Assembly (NCBI RefSeq): GCF_035195345.1
Contig: NZ_CP136574.1
Coordinates: forward strand, 1,479,871 to 1,543,870
DNA length: 64,000 nt
Direction of reading: 5' to 3'
From: Flavobacterium sp.
Lineage (GTDB): Bacteria > Bacteroidota > Bacteroidia > Flavobacteriales > Flavobacteriaceae
In this document: piece after piece, positions 23,755 to 31,778 of the stretch
Layout of the letters: every line of letters starts with the position of its first letter
Position numbering within the stretch: position 1 is the stretch's first letter
Made by a program: the position numbers and the translations under genes
Notes under the pieces: generated by a model
Seen by the model: the letters and a program-made list of their open reading frames with translations, nothing else
Database searches by the model: none
What the model was told of the DNA's origin: nothing

Positions 23755-24772
23755 GCCAAACATACTCTTAATTTATACTGGCGGTACCATTGGAATGGTA
23801 AAAGATTTTGAAACGGGAGCCTTAATAGCTTTTGATTTTAATGAGTTGTTAAGTAGAATTCCAGAACTTCACTTGTTAGATTGTCAAATTGAAACTTATT
23901 CTTTTGAAGTGCCTATTGATTCATCGAACATGAATATTTCCAGTTGGCAAAAAATGGCTAAAATTATTGAGGAAAATTATTCTCAATTTGATGGTTTTGT
24001 GGTTTTGCACGGTTCAGATACAATGTCTTACAGCGCATCTGCACTGAGTTTTATGTTGGAAAATTTATCAAAGCCAGTAATTTTTACAGGTTCGCAATTG
24101 CCAATTGGCGATTTAAGAACCGATGCCAAAGAAAACTTAATTACGGCAATTCAGGTAGCCTCGCTTCAAGAAAAAAACAAACCAGTTATTCAAGAAGTAT
24201 GTTTGTATTTTGAATATAAATTATACCGAGGTAATAGAACTACAAAAATAAGTGCCGAACATTTTAATGCTTTTACCTCTCCAAATTTTCCAGAATTAGC
24301 AGAATCTGGGGTACATTTAAAAGTAAATAATGAAATTGGCTTAAAGCAAAAAAGAAGTAAAAAGTTAAAAGTTCATACCAATTTTGATGATAATGTGGCA
24401 ATTTTAAAAATTTTTCCTGGGATTAATCAAAATGTATTAACTGCATTTTTTGCTATACCAAATTTAAAAGGAATAGTTTTAGAGACCTATGGCTCTGGAA
24501 ATGCACCTACCGAAAAATGGTTTGTTAAAGCATTGGAAGAGGCTATTCATAATAATATACATGTAATTAATGTAACTCAATGTAGTGGAGGAAGTGTTTC
24601 AATGGGTAATTATGAGACTAGTACACAATTAAAAAGTATTGGTGTAATCTCTGGAAAAGACATTACAACTGAAGCGGCCATCACTAAATTAATGTATCTT
24701 TTAGGGCAAAAAAAATCAAAGGATGGCTTTAAGACATTATTTGAAACAGCTATACGTGGAGAAATGTTATAA
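23741..24772 (+). CDS. ansA: Type I L-asparaginase
   Basis: Cytosolic enzyme hydrolysing L-asparagine to aspartate and ammonia. The 343-residue length fits type I. The two catalytic Thr motifs are present: YTGGTIGMV at the N-terminus and LHGSDTMSYSASAL near residue 90, with TGSQLPIGDLRTDAKENL after it. No signal peptide, which fits the cytosolic type I rather than periplasmic type II. It overlaps the acyltransferase gene by 14 bp. The gene ends 75 bp before tRNA-Ser. Confident. Confidence 0.92.
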   Translation: MKSHKPNILLIYTGGTIGMVKDFETGALIAFDFNELLSRIPELHLLDCQIETYSFEVPIDSSNMNISSWQKMAKIIEENYSQFDGFVVLHGSDTMSYSASALSFMLENLSKPVIFTGSQLPIGDLRTDAKENLITAIQVASLQEKNKPVIQEVCLYFEYKLYRGNRTTKISAEHFNAFTSPNFPELAESGVHLKVNNEIGLKQKRSKKLKVHTNFDDNVAILKIFPGINQNVLTAFFAIPNLKGIVLETYGSGNAPTEKWFVKALEEAIHNNIHVINVTQCSGGSVSMGNYETSTQLKSIGVISGKDITTEAAITKLMYLLGQKKSKDGFKTLFETAIRGEML

Positions 24773-24847
24773 AAATAACATTTAAAATTTTTATACATGG
24801 GATTTTTTACGTTATTTAGCACCCTTAAAATCGAGTATTGTTTCAAT

Positions 24848-24935
24848 AGAGAGGTGGCCGAGTGGTCGAAGGCGCACGCCTGGAAAGTGTGTATACTCCA
24901 CAAGGGTATCGAGGGTTCGAATCCCTTCCTCTCTG
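24848..24935 (+). tRNA. tRNA-Ser (anticodon GGA)
   Basis: Class II tRNA of 88 nt. The acceptor stem AGAGAGG pairs with CCTCTCT, with discriminator G. D arm GCC...GGC, anticodon stem CACGC/GTGTG with loop CTGGAAA giving anticodon GGA, a long variable arm (TATACTCC with GGGTAT), and T arm GAGGG-TTCGAAT-CCCTT. The 3' CCA is not encoded. It reads UCC and UCU codons. A TTATTTAG sequence about 30 bp upstream could be a weak -7 box. Confidence 0.97.
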
Positions 24936-25018
24936 CAGAATGATATTAATTTTAAAATTTTATAAATATTTTTATATCTTTAAACCCAATTAACTAATTA
25001 AATTTAAGAACAAAAGCG

Positions 25019-25837
25019 ATGAAAAGATTATTTTCTATTTTAGCAATCACGGGGCTTATGACTTTTGGAAATGTTCAAGCTCAAGATTCAACTCAAGCAG
25101 CAGCTCCTGCTACAGAACAAGTAGCTGATACAACTGCAACAGCTACAACTGATGAGGCAACAGCAACAACGGAAGAAGCTGTAGCTGAAGAAGCTACATT
25201 TACTCAATCAATGAAAAAACGTTTCATTGAAGGAGATCCAATTTGGATGTCTCCAGTATTATTGTGTTTAATTCTTGGTTTGGCTATCGCTATTGAAAGA
25301 ATTATTTACTTAAATCTTTCTACTATCAATACTAAAAAATTCGTTGCTGATGTGGAATCTGCATTAAACTCAGGTGGTATTGAAGCAGCAAAAGAAGTAG
25401 CTAAAAACACTGCAGGGCCAGTTGCATCTATTTTCTATCAAGGTTTAGATCGTTCATCTCATGGTTTAGAATCAGCTGAAAAATCTATCGTTGCTTACGG
25501 TGGTGTTCAAATGGGTCAATTAGAGAAAAACGTTTCTTGGGTATCTTTATTTATCGCTCTTGCACCGATGTTAGGATTCTTAGGAACGGTAATTGGTATG
25601 ATTGTTGCATTTGACCAAATTGAGTCTGCAGGATCTATGGAGCCATCATTAGTAGCTGGTGGTATTAAAGTAGCGTTATTAACAACTGTATTTGGATTAA
25701 TCGTTGCGATGATTCTTCAAGTTTTCTACAACTACATTACAGCTAAAATTGACTCTATCGTTAATGATATGGAAGATGCATCTATCAGCTTAGTTGATAT
25801 GTTGTCAGATTACTTCAAAGAGAAATTAAACAAATAA
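25019..25837 (+). CDS. exbB: MotA/TolQ/ExbB proton channel protein
   Basis: Inner-membrane proton channel of the ExbB-ExbD-TonB system that energises TonB receptors. The 272-residue product starts with a cleavable or anchoring segment (LFSILAITGLMTFGNVQAQ), then an Ala/Thr/Glu-rich periplasmic stretch to about residue 60, and three membrane spans at about 76-95, 170-190 and 210-235. The ExbB/TolQ signatures LEKNVSWVSLFIALAPMLGFLGTVIGMI and GGIKVALLTTVFGLIVAMILQ are clear. First of four co-oriented genes ending in two exbD genes; the extended N-terminus is usual in Bacteroidota. Confidence 0.92.
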   Translation: MKRLFSILAITGLMTFGNVQAQDSTQAAAPATEQVADTTATATTDEATATTEEAVAEEATFTQSMKKRFIEGDPIWMSPVLLCLILGLAIAIERIIYLNLSTINTKKFVADVESALNSGGIEAAKEVAKNTAGPVASIFYQGLDRSSHGLESAEKSIVAYGGVQMGQLEKNVSWVSLFIALAPMLGFLGTVIGMIVAFDQIESAGSMEPSLVAGGIKVALLTTVFGLIVAMILQVFYNYITAKIDSIVNDMEDASISLVDMLSDYFKEKLNK

Positions 25838-25857
25838 TACATTAACAAATTGTTGTT

Positions 25858-26286
25858 ATGAACGTATACAAAATTTCAAAAATTGTAGTAATTATAATTG
25901 GTATTATTGCCTCACTTTTATTCGTATCTGCATTAGGTATGGAAGTTTCGATGGACAATAACTCTTATATTGTAGATTACTTTATATATGTATCCTATTT
26001 AGCAATGGCAATTGCTTTCTTTTCTGTTATTTACTTTGTATTTAAAAATTTAATTACACACAAAGAGCAGCTAAAAAGAGCGCTAATTTCTTTAGGATTG
26101 TTTGCGGCTATTATTATTATAGCATTTATTCTAGCTGATAGCACTGAAGTTAAATTAAAAGACGGTGGAGTTATTTCTTCATTCTCTTCAAAATTAATTA
26201 GTACAAGTTTGAATACATTTTATATTCTTGCTTTTATTTCAGTGGCAGTATTAGGTTGGACTGGTTTTTCAAAATTTAAAAGATAA
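25858..26286 (+). CDS. Small integral membrane protein in the exbB-exbD operon
   Basis: A 142-residue protein with about four predicted membrane spans (residues near 10-27, 43-61, 75-92 and 115-135) and short charged loops. I recognise no domain. It lies 20 bp after exbB and 6 bp before exbD, so it is surely cotranscribed; flavobacterial exbB-exbD clusters often hold such an uncharacterised membrane gene at this place. It may be an accessory of the energising complex; this rests on position alone. Confidence 0.65.
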   Translation: MNVYKISKIVVIIIGIIASLLFVSALGMEVSMDNNSYIVDYFIYVSYLAMAIAFFSVIYFVFKNLITHKEQLKRALISLGLFAAIIIIAFILADSTEVKLKDGGVISSFSSKLISTSLNTFYILAFISVAVLGWTGFSKFKR

Positions 26287-26292
26287 TAGATC

Positions 26293-26904
26293 ATGGGTAA
26301 AAAAAGAGGTGCACCGCCAGAAGTGAATGCTGGTTCTATGGCAGATATTGCATTCTTACTTTTAATTTTCTTTTTAGTTACTACCACTATTGGAGTAGAT
26401 CAAGGAATTAATAGACTCTTACCTCGTTATGAAGAGAACCCACCTGTTCCGCCTATTAATGAAAGAAATATTTTAACAGTTTTAGTTAATAAAGACAATC
26501 AGTTACTTGTTGAAGAGAAACTAATTGATATTAAAGACTTAAGACAAACTGCTATTGATTTTCTTGAAAATAATGGTAAAGGAACTTGTGCTTATTGTAA
26601 TGGAAAGAAAGACGCTCTTTCATCAGATAGTCCTGATGATGCGGTAATTTCATTAAATAATGATGGGCAAACTACTTATGAAACGTATATAGCAGTACAA
26701 AATGAATTAGTAGCTGCTTATAATTTTTTAAGAGATAGAGAATGTAAGAAGCGTTACGGGATGACTTTTACAGAAATGGAATACATTTATAATGATCCAG
26801 CTTCTAAAGCTACCGAAGGTTTAGTAGAGGATTTGAAACCGAAAGTGGAAAAAATTCAAGAATTGTTTCCAATGAGACTTTCTGAAGCAGAGCCAAAAAA
26901 ATAA
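26293..26904 (+). CDS. exbD: Biopolymer transporter ExbD (first copy)
   Basis: Proton-channel partner of ExbB. The 203-residue product has the ExbD opening PPEVNAGSMADIAFLLLIFFLVTTTIG, in which the membrane Asp of MADIAFLLL is the proton-relay residue, followed by a periplasmic domain. It is longer than classical ExbD (about 140 residues); the excess includes a CAYC motif near residues 96-99 and a C-terminal KPKVEKIQELFPMRLSEAEPKK tail. A pair of different exbD genes after one exbB is common in Bacteroidota, and together they probably form the heteromeric complex. Confidence 0.9.
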   Translation: MGKKRGAPPEVNAGSMADIAFLLLIFFLVTTTIGVDQGINRLLPRYEENPPVPPINERNILTVLVNKDNQLLVEEKLIDIKDLRQTAIDFLENNGKGTCAYCNGKKDALSSDSPDDAVISLNNDGQTTYETYIAVQNELVAAYNFLRDRECKKRYGMTFTEMEYIYNDPASKATEGLVEDLKPKVEKIQELFPMRLSEAEPKK

Positions 26905-26924
26905 TTATATAATATTAAGAAAGT

Positions 26925-27398
26925 ATGTCTAAATTTAAAAAGAAAAATACGGAGGGTACTCCTGCAATTTCAACAGCATCTTTACCAGATATTGTATTTA
27001 TGCTTTTGTTCTTCTTCATGACGGCTACTACCATGAAAGATACTGATTTAAAAATTGAAAATACATTACCTAAAGCAAATCAAACTGCTAAATTGCACAA
27101 GAAAGAGTATGTAATGTATATATATGCAGGAAAACCAAGTGAAAGATATCGTGCTACTCTTGGAGGAACTGATCGTATTCAATTAGCTGATAAAATGGCT
27201 TCGCCTTCAGAAATCAAAAATTTCATTATTACGGAAAGAGCACAACGTAACTCTGATGATGAAAAATACCTTACAGCATCCTTAAAAATTGACAGACAAG
27301 TTAAAATGGGATTAGTAAGTGATATTAAATTAGAATTACGTAAAATAGAACAATTAAAAGTAAATTATACAACAGCAAAAGGAAATCCTGTTGAATAG
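26925..27398 (+). CDS. exbD: Biopolymer transporter ExbD/TolR (second copy)
   Basis: Second ExbD-type subunit, 157 residues. The membrane segment is STASLPDIVFMLLFFFMTATTMKDTDLKIENTLPKA with the proton-relay Asp in LPDIVFMLL. The remaining residues form a short periplasmic domain ending MGLVSDIKLELRKIEQLKVNYTT, the dimerisation region. It begins 20 bp after the first exbD and ends the operon at a strong terminator. It differs clearly from the first copy, so this is a heterologous pair and no recent duplication. Confidence 0.9.
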   Translation: MSKFKKKNTEGTPAISTASLPDIVFMLLFFFMTATTMKDTDLKIENTLPKANQTAKLHKKEYVMYIYAGKPSERYRATLGGTDRIQLADKMASPSEIKNFIITERAQRNSDDEKYLTASLKIDRQVKMGLVSDIKLELRKIEQLKVNYTTAKGNPVE

Positions 27399-27418
27399 TA
27401 TTTTATAGTAATAAATTA

Positions 27419-27447
27419 AAAGGCACGTTTTTTACGTGCCTTTTTTT
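27419..27447 (+). terminator. Rho-independent terminator of the exbB-exbD operon
   Basis: AAAGGCACGT (27419-27428) pairs with ACGTGCCTTT (27434-27443) around a 5-T loop, followed by T residues. Confidence 0.93.
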
Positions 27448-27470
27448 ATTATTTTTATAAAAAAATTATA

Positions 27471-28130
27471 ATGCGTTTATTTCTATCCCTTTTTTTTTTA
27501 TTTTCCATAACAATTAGTTTTGCCCAGCCTAAAAACGAAACAGTTGTGGATTCCCTTTTTAGAGAAGATCAATTTTACGTTTCTATTGCGTATAATTTTC
27601 TTCAAAAGAAACCAGATTATTTTAATCAATATTCATTTTCTACTGGCTTTTCTGCTGGTTTTTTGCGTGATTTTCCCATTTCCAAAAACAGACAATGGGC
27701 TATAGCTACAGGAATCGGTTATTCTTTTAACGATTTAAAACAAACAATTGATTTATCAGCAGTTACAAATGATCCCGATTTCGAGTTAGTAAAAAGTCAA
27801 ATCCTATTACATTATATTGACATGCCATTAGAAATTCGTTGGCGTAATGCTACTCCCGAAAGTCATAAATTTTGGAGAATTCATGGGGGATTTATGGCTA
27901 GTTATTTAATAAGTGGTAAATTTACTTATGAAGGTGGTTTAGAATCGGGGAGCGAAAGTATAAACGATATTTTAAATAAATTTCAATATGCTACTTATGT
28001 AACTTTTGGATTCAATAATTGGAATGCTTACATCCATTATGGTTTAAATCCTTTTTTCGATAAAAATAAAACAGCCACAGAGAACAATGTTACCGCTTTA
28101 AAAATTGGTTTGATGTTTTATATTTTATAA
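27471..28130 (+). CDS. PorT-family-like outer-membrane beta-barrel protein
   Basis: A 219-residue exported protein: signal peptide LFLSLFFLFSITISFAQ, then eight or so amphipathic strands (QFYVSIAYNFLQ, FSTGFSAGFLRDFPIS, WAIATGIGYSFNDLKQ, YIDMPLEIRWR, WRIHGGFMASYLISGKF, YVTFGFNNWNAYIHYGLNPFF, ALKIGLMFYIL). This is the pattern of the PorT/OMP_b-brl_2 barrels. It is probably not the secretion-system protein PorT itself, because that gene normally neighbours ubiE. It follows the exb operon after a terminator, and its last six bases overlap the convergent PAP2-like gene. Confidence 0.72.
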   Translation: MRLFLSLFFLFSITISFAQPKNETVVDSLFREDQFYVSIAYNFLQKKPDYFNQYSFSTGFSAGFLRDFPISKNRQWAIATGIGYSFNDLKQTIDLSAVTNDPDFELVKSQILLHYIDMPLEIRWRNATPESHKFWRIHGGFMASYLISGKFTYEGGLESGSESINDILNKFQYATYVTFGFNNWNAYIHYGLNPFFDKNKTATENNVTALKIGLMFYIL

Positions 28131-28736
28131 CCAAAATTGATATAAAAACACTTGTGGTCCAGCTCCAATAATAATTCCTGCAATAAGTTCTGTGTAGGTG
28201 TGTGCTTTCATGTACAAACGCGAGGAAGCTACCAAACCCATACAAACAATACAAAAAGCAATTAGGTTTACAAAAAGCAATTGGTAATACATGCTTAAGC
28301 CAAAAATAAAGCAGGTTAAAGCACTAATTCCTATCATGTGTAAACTTGCTTTGAATTTTAAAATCACACTCGCTAGAACGATTACACTGCTTAAAAATCC
28401 GCCAAGAAAAAAGAAATATAATTCGGCAACAGAATCTCTAGAGACACTAAATTTTATCAACACAAATAACAAAATCGCTTGAACTGCAATAGGCATTTTT
28501 CTTTCACTTATACTAGCTTCGGTAAATGAACTTACAACCCCTAACGATCTAAATAAAAAATACATAGATAAGGGTAATAACAATGTTAATATTGTTACTT
28601 GTACTAAGGTGACTATTATTTGAGAGGTATAAAAAAAAGATTGAGCAATTAAAAAATAAAATAAAGCTCCATAAATTGATACAAATATGGGATGAAAAAT
28701 ATACGAAAAAACAGGTAGTATTTTCTTTAAATCCAT
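28125..28736 (-). CDS. PAP2-like integral membrane protein
   Basis: A 203-residue protein with about six membrane spans. Remnants of the PAP2 phosphatase motifs are visible: SERKMPI (motif 1 position), KASLHMIG (motif 2 position, in place of PSGH) and SRLYMKAHTYTEL (motif 3, SR-x5-H). The final Asp of motif 3 is missing, replaced by Glu or Thr depending on alignment, so catalysis as a lipid phosphatase is uncertain. It lies 10 bp after rpoN on the same strand and is likely cotranscribed with it. Confidence 0.65.
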   Translation of the reverse strand: MDLKKILPVFSYIFHPIFVSIYGALFYFLIAQSFFYTSQIIVTLVQVTILTLLLPLSMYFLFRSLGVVSSFTEASISERKMPIAVQAILLFVLIKFSVSRDSVAELYFFFLGGFLSSVIVLASVILKFKASLHMIGISALTCFIFGLSMYYQLLFVNLIAFCIVCMGLVASSRLYMKAHTYTELIAGIIIGAGPQVFLYQFWL

Positions 28737-28745
28737 AATTCTATT

Positions 28746-30215
28746 TTAGATTTTTTTTCTCAATCGCGCTACAGGTATATCTAATTGTTCACGATATTTT
28801 GCAATGGTTCTTCTAGCAATTGGATAACCTTTTTCTTTTAATATTTCGGCTAATTGATCATCTGGTAATGGTTTCTTTTTGTCTTCTTCAGAAATAACTT
28901 GTTGTAAAATGTTTTTTATTTCAATTGTTGAAACTTCTTCACCTTGGTCATTTGTCATTGATTCGCTAAAGAATTCTTTGATCAATTTTGTACCGTATGG
29001 TGTATCTACATATTTACTATTTGCTACTCGGGAAACTGTTGAAATATCCAACCCAACCATATCAGCAATATCTTTTAGAATCATCGGACGAAGTTTTGAT
29101 TCTTCTCCCTCTAAAAAATATTCTTGTTGGTAATACATAATGGCATTCATGGTTACATATAATGTTTCCTGACGCTGTTTAATAGCATCAATAAACCATT
29201 TTGCCGAATCTAATTTTTGTTTGATAAACTGAACAGCATCTTTTTGTGCATTCGACTTTTCAGAAGTGTCTTTGTAACTTTGCAACATTTCTTGATAATC
29301 TTTAGAAACGTGCAGTTCTGGAGCATTTCTTCCATTTAACAAAAGCTCTAGCTCGCCATCCATTATTCGTATTGTGAAATCAGGAACAACGTGTTCTACC
29401 ATTTTCTGATTGCCATCAAAACTACCTCCTGGTTTTGGATTTAGTTTTTCAATTTCATCAATTGCTTTTCTTAATTGTTGCTGGTTAACATCAAATTTTT
29501 GCAACAATTTGTCGTAATGTTTTTTGCTAAATGCTTCAAATTGTTGTTCAATTACTTGAATTGCTAAAGCAATCGAGTCTGAAGGTGTTTTATGTTTTAA
29601 TTGCAACAACAAACATTCTTGTAAATCGCGTGCTCCCACACCCGCAGGCTCTAAATCTTGAACCAAATGTAAAATTCGTTCTACTGTAGCTTCATCGGTA
29701 TAAATACCTTGTGTAAACGCCATATCGTCTACAATATCCTGAATAGTGCGTCTTATGTAGCCCATATCGTCAATACTACCAACTAAAAATTCGGCAATAT
29801 CGCGTTCATCATCGTTTAAAATAAAAGTGTTTAGCTGATTAATTAAATCTTGATGAAAACTAACAGGTGCAGCAAATGGAAGCGATTTGTCATCATCGTC
29901 ATCGCTGTAATTATTTGTTTGATATTTGTAATCTGGTGTTTCGTCGTTGCTTAAATATTCATCAATGTTGATGTCTTGTGCGTCGATATGCTCGTTGTCA
30001 TAATCGTCGTAATCATCATTGTTTGTGTTTACTTCGTAATTATCTGCTTCGTAATTATCCTCTTTACTGCTTTCTTCCAAAGCAGGATTCTCAACCAATT
30101 CTTCTTGAAGACGTTGCTCAAAAGCTTGCGTAGGCAATTGAATTAACTTCATCAACTGAATTTGTTGAGGCGATAATTTTTGAGATAATTTGAATTGTAA
30201 ACTATGTTTAAGCAT
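28746..30215 (-). CDS. rpoN: RNA polymerase sigma-54 factor
   Basis: Alternative sigma factor that needs AAA+ activators to open promoters. The 489-residue product has region I at the N-terminus (LQFKLSQKLSPQQIQLMKLIQLP), an acidic Asp/Asn-rich linker from about residue 50 to 110, the core-binding domain, and the DNA-binding domain with the helix-turn-helix LKDIADMVGLDISTVSRVAN and the RpoN box ARRTIAKYRE near residue 470. Typical of Bacteroidota. It lies downstream of asnS, separated by a heptamer repeat hairpin. No sigma-54 activator gene is in the window. Confidence 0.96.
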   Translation of the reverse strand: MLKHSLQFKLSQKLSPQQIQLMKLIQLPTQAFEQRLQEELVENPALEESSKEDNYEADNYEVNTNNDDYDDYDNEHIDAQDINIDEYLSNDETPDYKYQTNNYSDDDDDKSLPFAAPVSFHQDLINQLNTFILNDDERDIAEFLVGSIDDMGYIRRTIQDIVDDMAFTQGIYTDEATVERILHLVQDLEPAGVGARDLQECLLLQLKHKTPSDSIALAIQVIEQQFEAFSKKHYDKLLQKFDVNQQQLRKAIDEIEKLNPKPGGSFDGNQKMVEHVVPDFTIRIMDGELELLLNGRNAPELHVSKDYQEMLQSYKDTSEKSNAQKDAVQFIKQKLDSAKWFIDAIKQRQETLYVTMNAIMYYQQEYFLEGEESKLRPMILKDIADMVGLDISTVSRVANSKYVDTPYGTKLIKEFFSESMTNDQGEEVSTIEIKNILQQVISEEDKKKPLPDDQLAEILKEKGYPIARRTIAKYREQLDIPVARLRKKI

Positions 30216-30223
30216 TTTTTTTG

Positions 30224-30291
30224 TTTAAAAGTTTCAGGTTTCAAGTTTCAATTTTCTTAACAAAGACAACCTGAAACTTGAAACTTGAAAC
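30224..30291 (-). repeat. Heptamer repeat array with inverted arms (asnS-rpoN gap)
   Basis: Left arm: GTTTCAG at 30231, GTTTCAA at 30238 and 30245. Right arm: CTGAAAC at 30271, TTGAAAC at 30278 and 30285. Both arms have an exact 7-nt period and can pair along 21 bp with two mismatches. Confidence 0.78.
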
Positions 30292-30299
30292 AAATATTT

Positions 30300-31748
30300 T
30301 TAGAATTCTGCATTTTGTGGTGTTCTTGGGAAAGGAATTACATCTCTAATATTACTCATTCCAGTAACAAAAAGTACTAATCGTTCAAATCCTAATCCAA
30401 ATCCTGAGTGTACAGCCGAACCGAATCTTCTAGTGTCTAAATACCACCAAAGTTCTTCTTCGTCGATTCCTAAGGCTTTCATTTTTTCTACTAATACATC
30501 GTAACGCTCTTCTCTTTGTGAACCTCCAACAATTTCTCCAATTCCTGGGAATAAGATATCCATTGCTCTAACAGTTTCTTTTCCGGGTTCAGTATTGTCG
30601 TTTAATCGCATGTAAAACGCTTTAATTTTTGCTGGATAATCAAATAAAATTACCGGACATTTAAAGTGTTTTTCCACTAAGAAACGTTCGTGCTCACTTT
30701 GTAAATCAGCACCCCATTCGTTAATAAGGTATTGGAATTTTTTCTTTTTGTTTGGCGTTGAATCTTTTAAAATATCAATAGCTTCCGTATAAGAAACACG
30801 TTTGAAATTGTTATCTATTACAAAACGAAGTTTCTCGATTAAGTTTAGTTCACTTCTTTCGTTTGATGGTTTTAATTTTTCTTCATCAAATAATCTTTGG
30901 TCAAGAAATCTAATATCATCCTCACATTTTCCCAAAGTATATTTGATAACGTATTTGATGAAATCTTCAGCCAAATCCATATTGTCAGCCAAATCATTGA
31001 ACGCCACTTCTGGTTCAATCATCCAAAACTCAGCTAAGTGACGAGATGTATTTGAATTCTCAGCACGGAATGTAGGTCCAAATGTATAAATTTGCCCTAA
31101 TGCCATAGCAAAAGTTTCTCCTTCTAACTGTCCAGAAACGGTTAAATTTGTTTGTTTTCCGAAGAAATCTTCTTTATAGTTAATGCTTCCGTCTTCATTT
31201 CTTGGAGCAGAACCATCAATTGGTAAAGCTGTTACTTGGAACATTTCCCCAGCACCTTCTGCATCTGAACCTGTAATAATAGGCGTGTTTACATAGAAAA
31301 ATCCTTTTTCTTGAAAATATTGATGTACTGCAAAAGCTAGTGTTGAACGTACACGCATGATAGCGCCAAAAGCATTCGTTCTTACACGTAAATGCGCATT
31401 TTCACGTAAGAATTCTAACGAGTGTTTTTTAGGCTGCATTGGGAATTTCTCTGCATCTGAATCACCAAGAATTTCTAATTTAGAAACCTGAATTTCAAAT
31501 TTTTGTCCCGCACCTTTGCTTTCAACCAATTCTCCGGTTACAGAAATTGCTGCTCCAGTAGTAATTCTTTTTAAAGTTTCATCAGGTGTGTTTTCAAAAT
31601 CAACAACACACTGAATATTGTGAATGGTTGAACCATCGTTCAACGCAATAAATTGATTATTTCTAAATGTTCTAACCCAACCTTTTGCTGTTACTTCGTG
31701 TACTATTTTCGTGCTGTTTAAAAGGTCTATAACTTTGGAGTGTTTCAT
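30300..31748 (-). CDS. asnS: Asparaginyl-tRNA synthetase
   Basis: Charges tRNA-Asn with asparagine, class II enzyme, 482 residues. N-terminal OB-fold anticodon domain (GWVRTFRNNQFIALNDGSTIHNIQCVVD), then the catalytic core with FFYVNTPIITGSDAEGAGEMF, FTFGPTFRAENSNTSRHLAEFWMIEPE (motif 2) and GFGLGFERLVLFVTGMSNIRDVIPFPR (motif 3). The end PFPRTPQNAEF is typical for AsnRS. It has its own promoter, although an RND-protein gene precedes it by 30 bp on the same strand. Confident. Confidence 0.96.
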   Translation of the reverse strand: MKHSKVIDLLNSTKIVHEVTAKGWVRTFRNNQFIALNDGSTIHNIQCVVDFENTPDETLKRITTGAAISVTGELVESKGAGQKFEIQVSKLEILGDSDAEKFPMQPKKHSLEFLRENAHLRVRTNAFGAIMRVRSTLAFAVHQYFQEKGFFYVNTPIITGSDAEGAGEMFQVTALPIDGSAPRNEDGSINYKEDFFGKQTNLTVSGQLEGETFAMALGQIYTFGPTFRAENSNTSRHLAEFWMIEPEVAFNDLADNMDLAEDFIKYVIKYTLGKCEDDIRFLDQRLFDEEKLKPSNERSELNLIEKLRFVIDNNFKRVSYTEAIDILKDSTPNKKKKFQYLINEWGADLQSEHERFLVEKHFKCPVILFDYPAKIKAFYMRLNDNTEPGKETVRAMDILFPGIGEIVGGSQREERYDVLVEKMKALGIDEEELWWYLDTRRFGSAVHSGFGLGFERLVLFVTGMSNIRDVIPFPRTPQNAEF

Positions 31749-31770
31749 TTCGATTTATTATTTTAAAATA

Positions 31771-31778
31771 CAAATATA
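31771..31778 (-). promoter_or_regulatory. -7 box for asnS
   Basis: TATATTTG on the minus strand, exact TAnnTTTG match, 22 bp before the asnS ATG, in the gap after the RND-protein gene. Confidence 0.55.

Noticed and set aside
24610..24903. Minus-strand open frame across the asparaginase end and tRNA-Ser
   Set aside because: Runs through a clear tRNA gene and conserved asparaginase codons on the other strand; no promoter or family signature.
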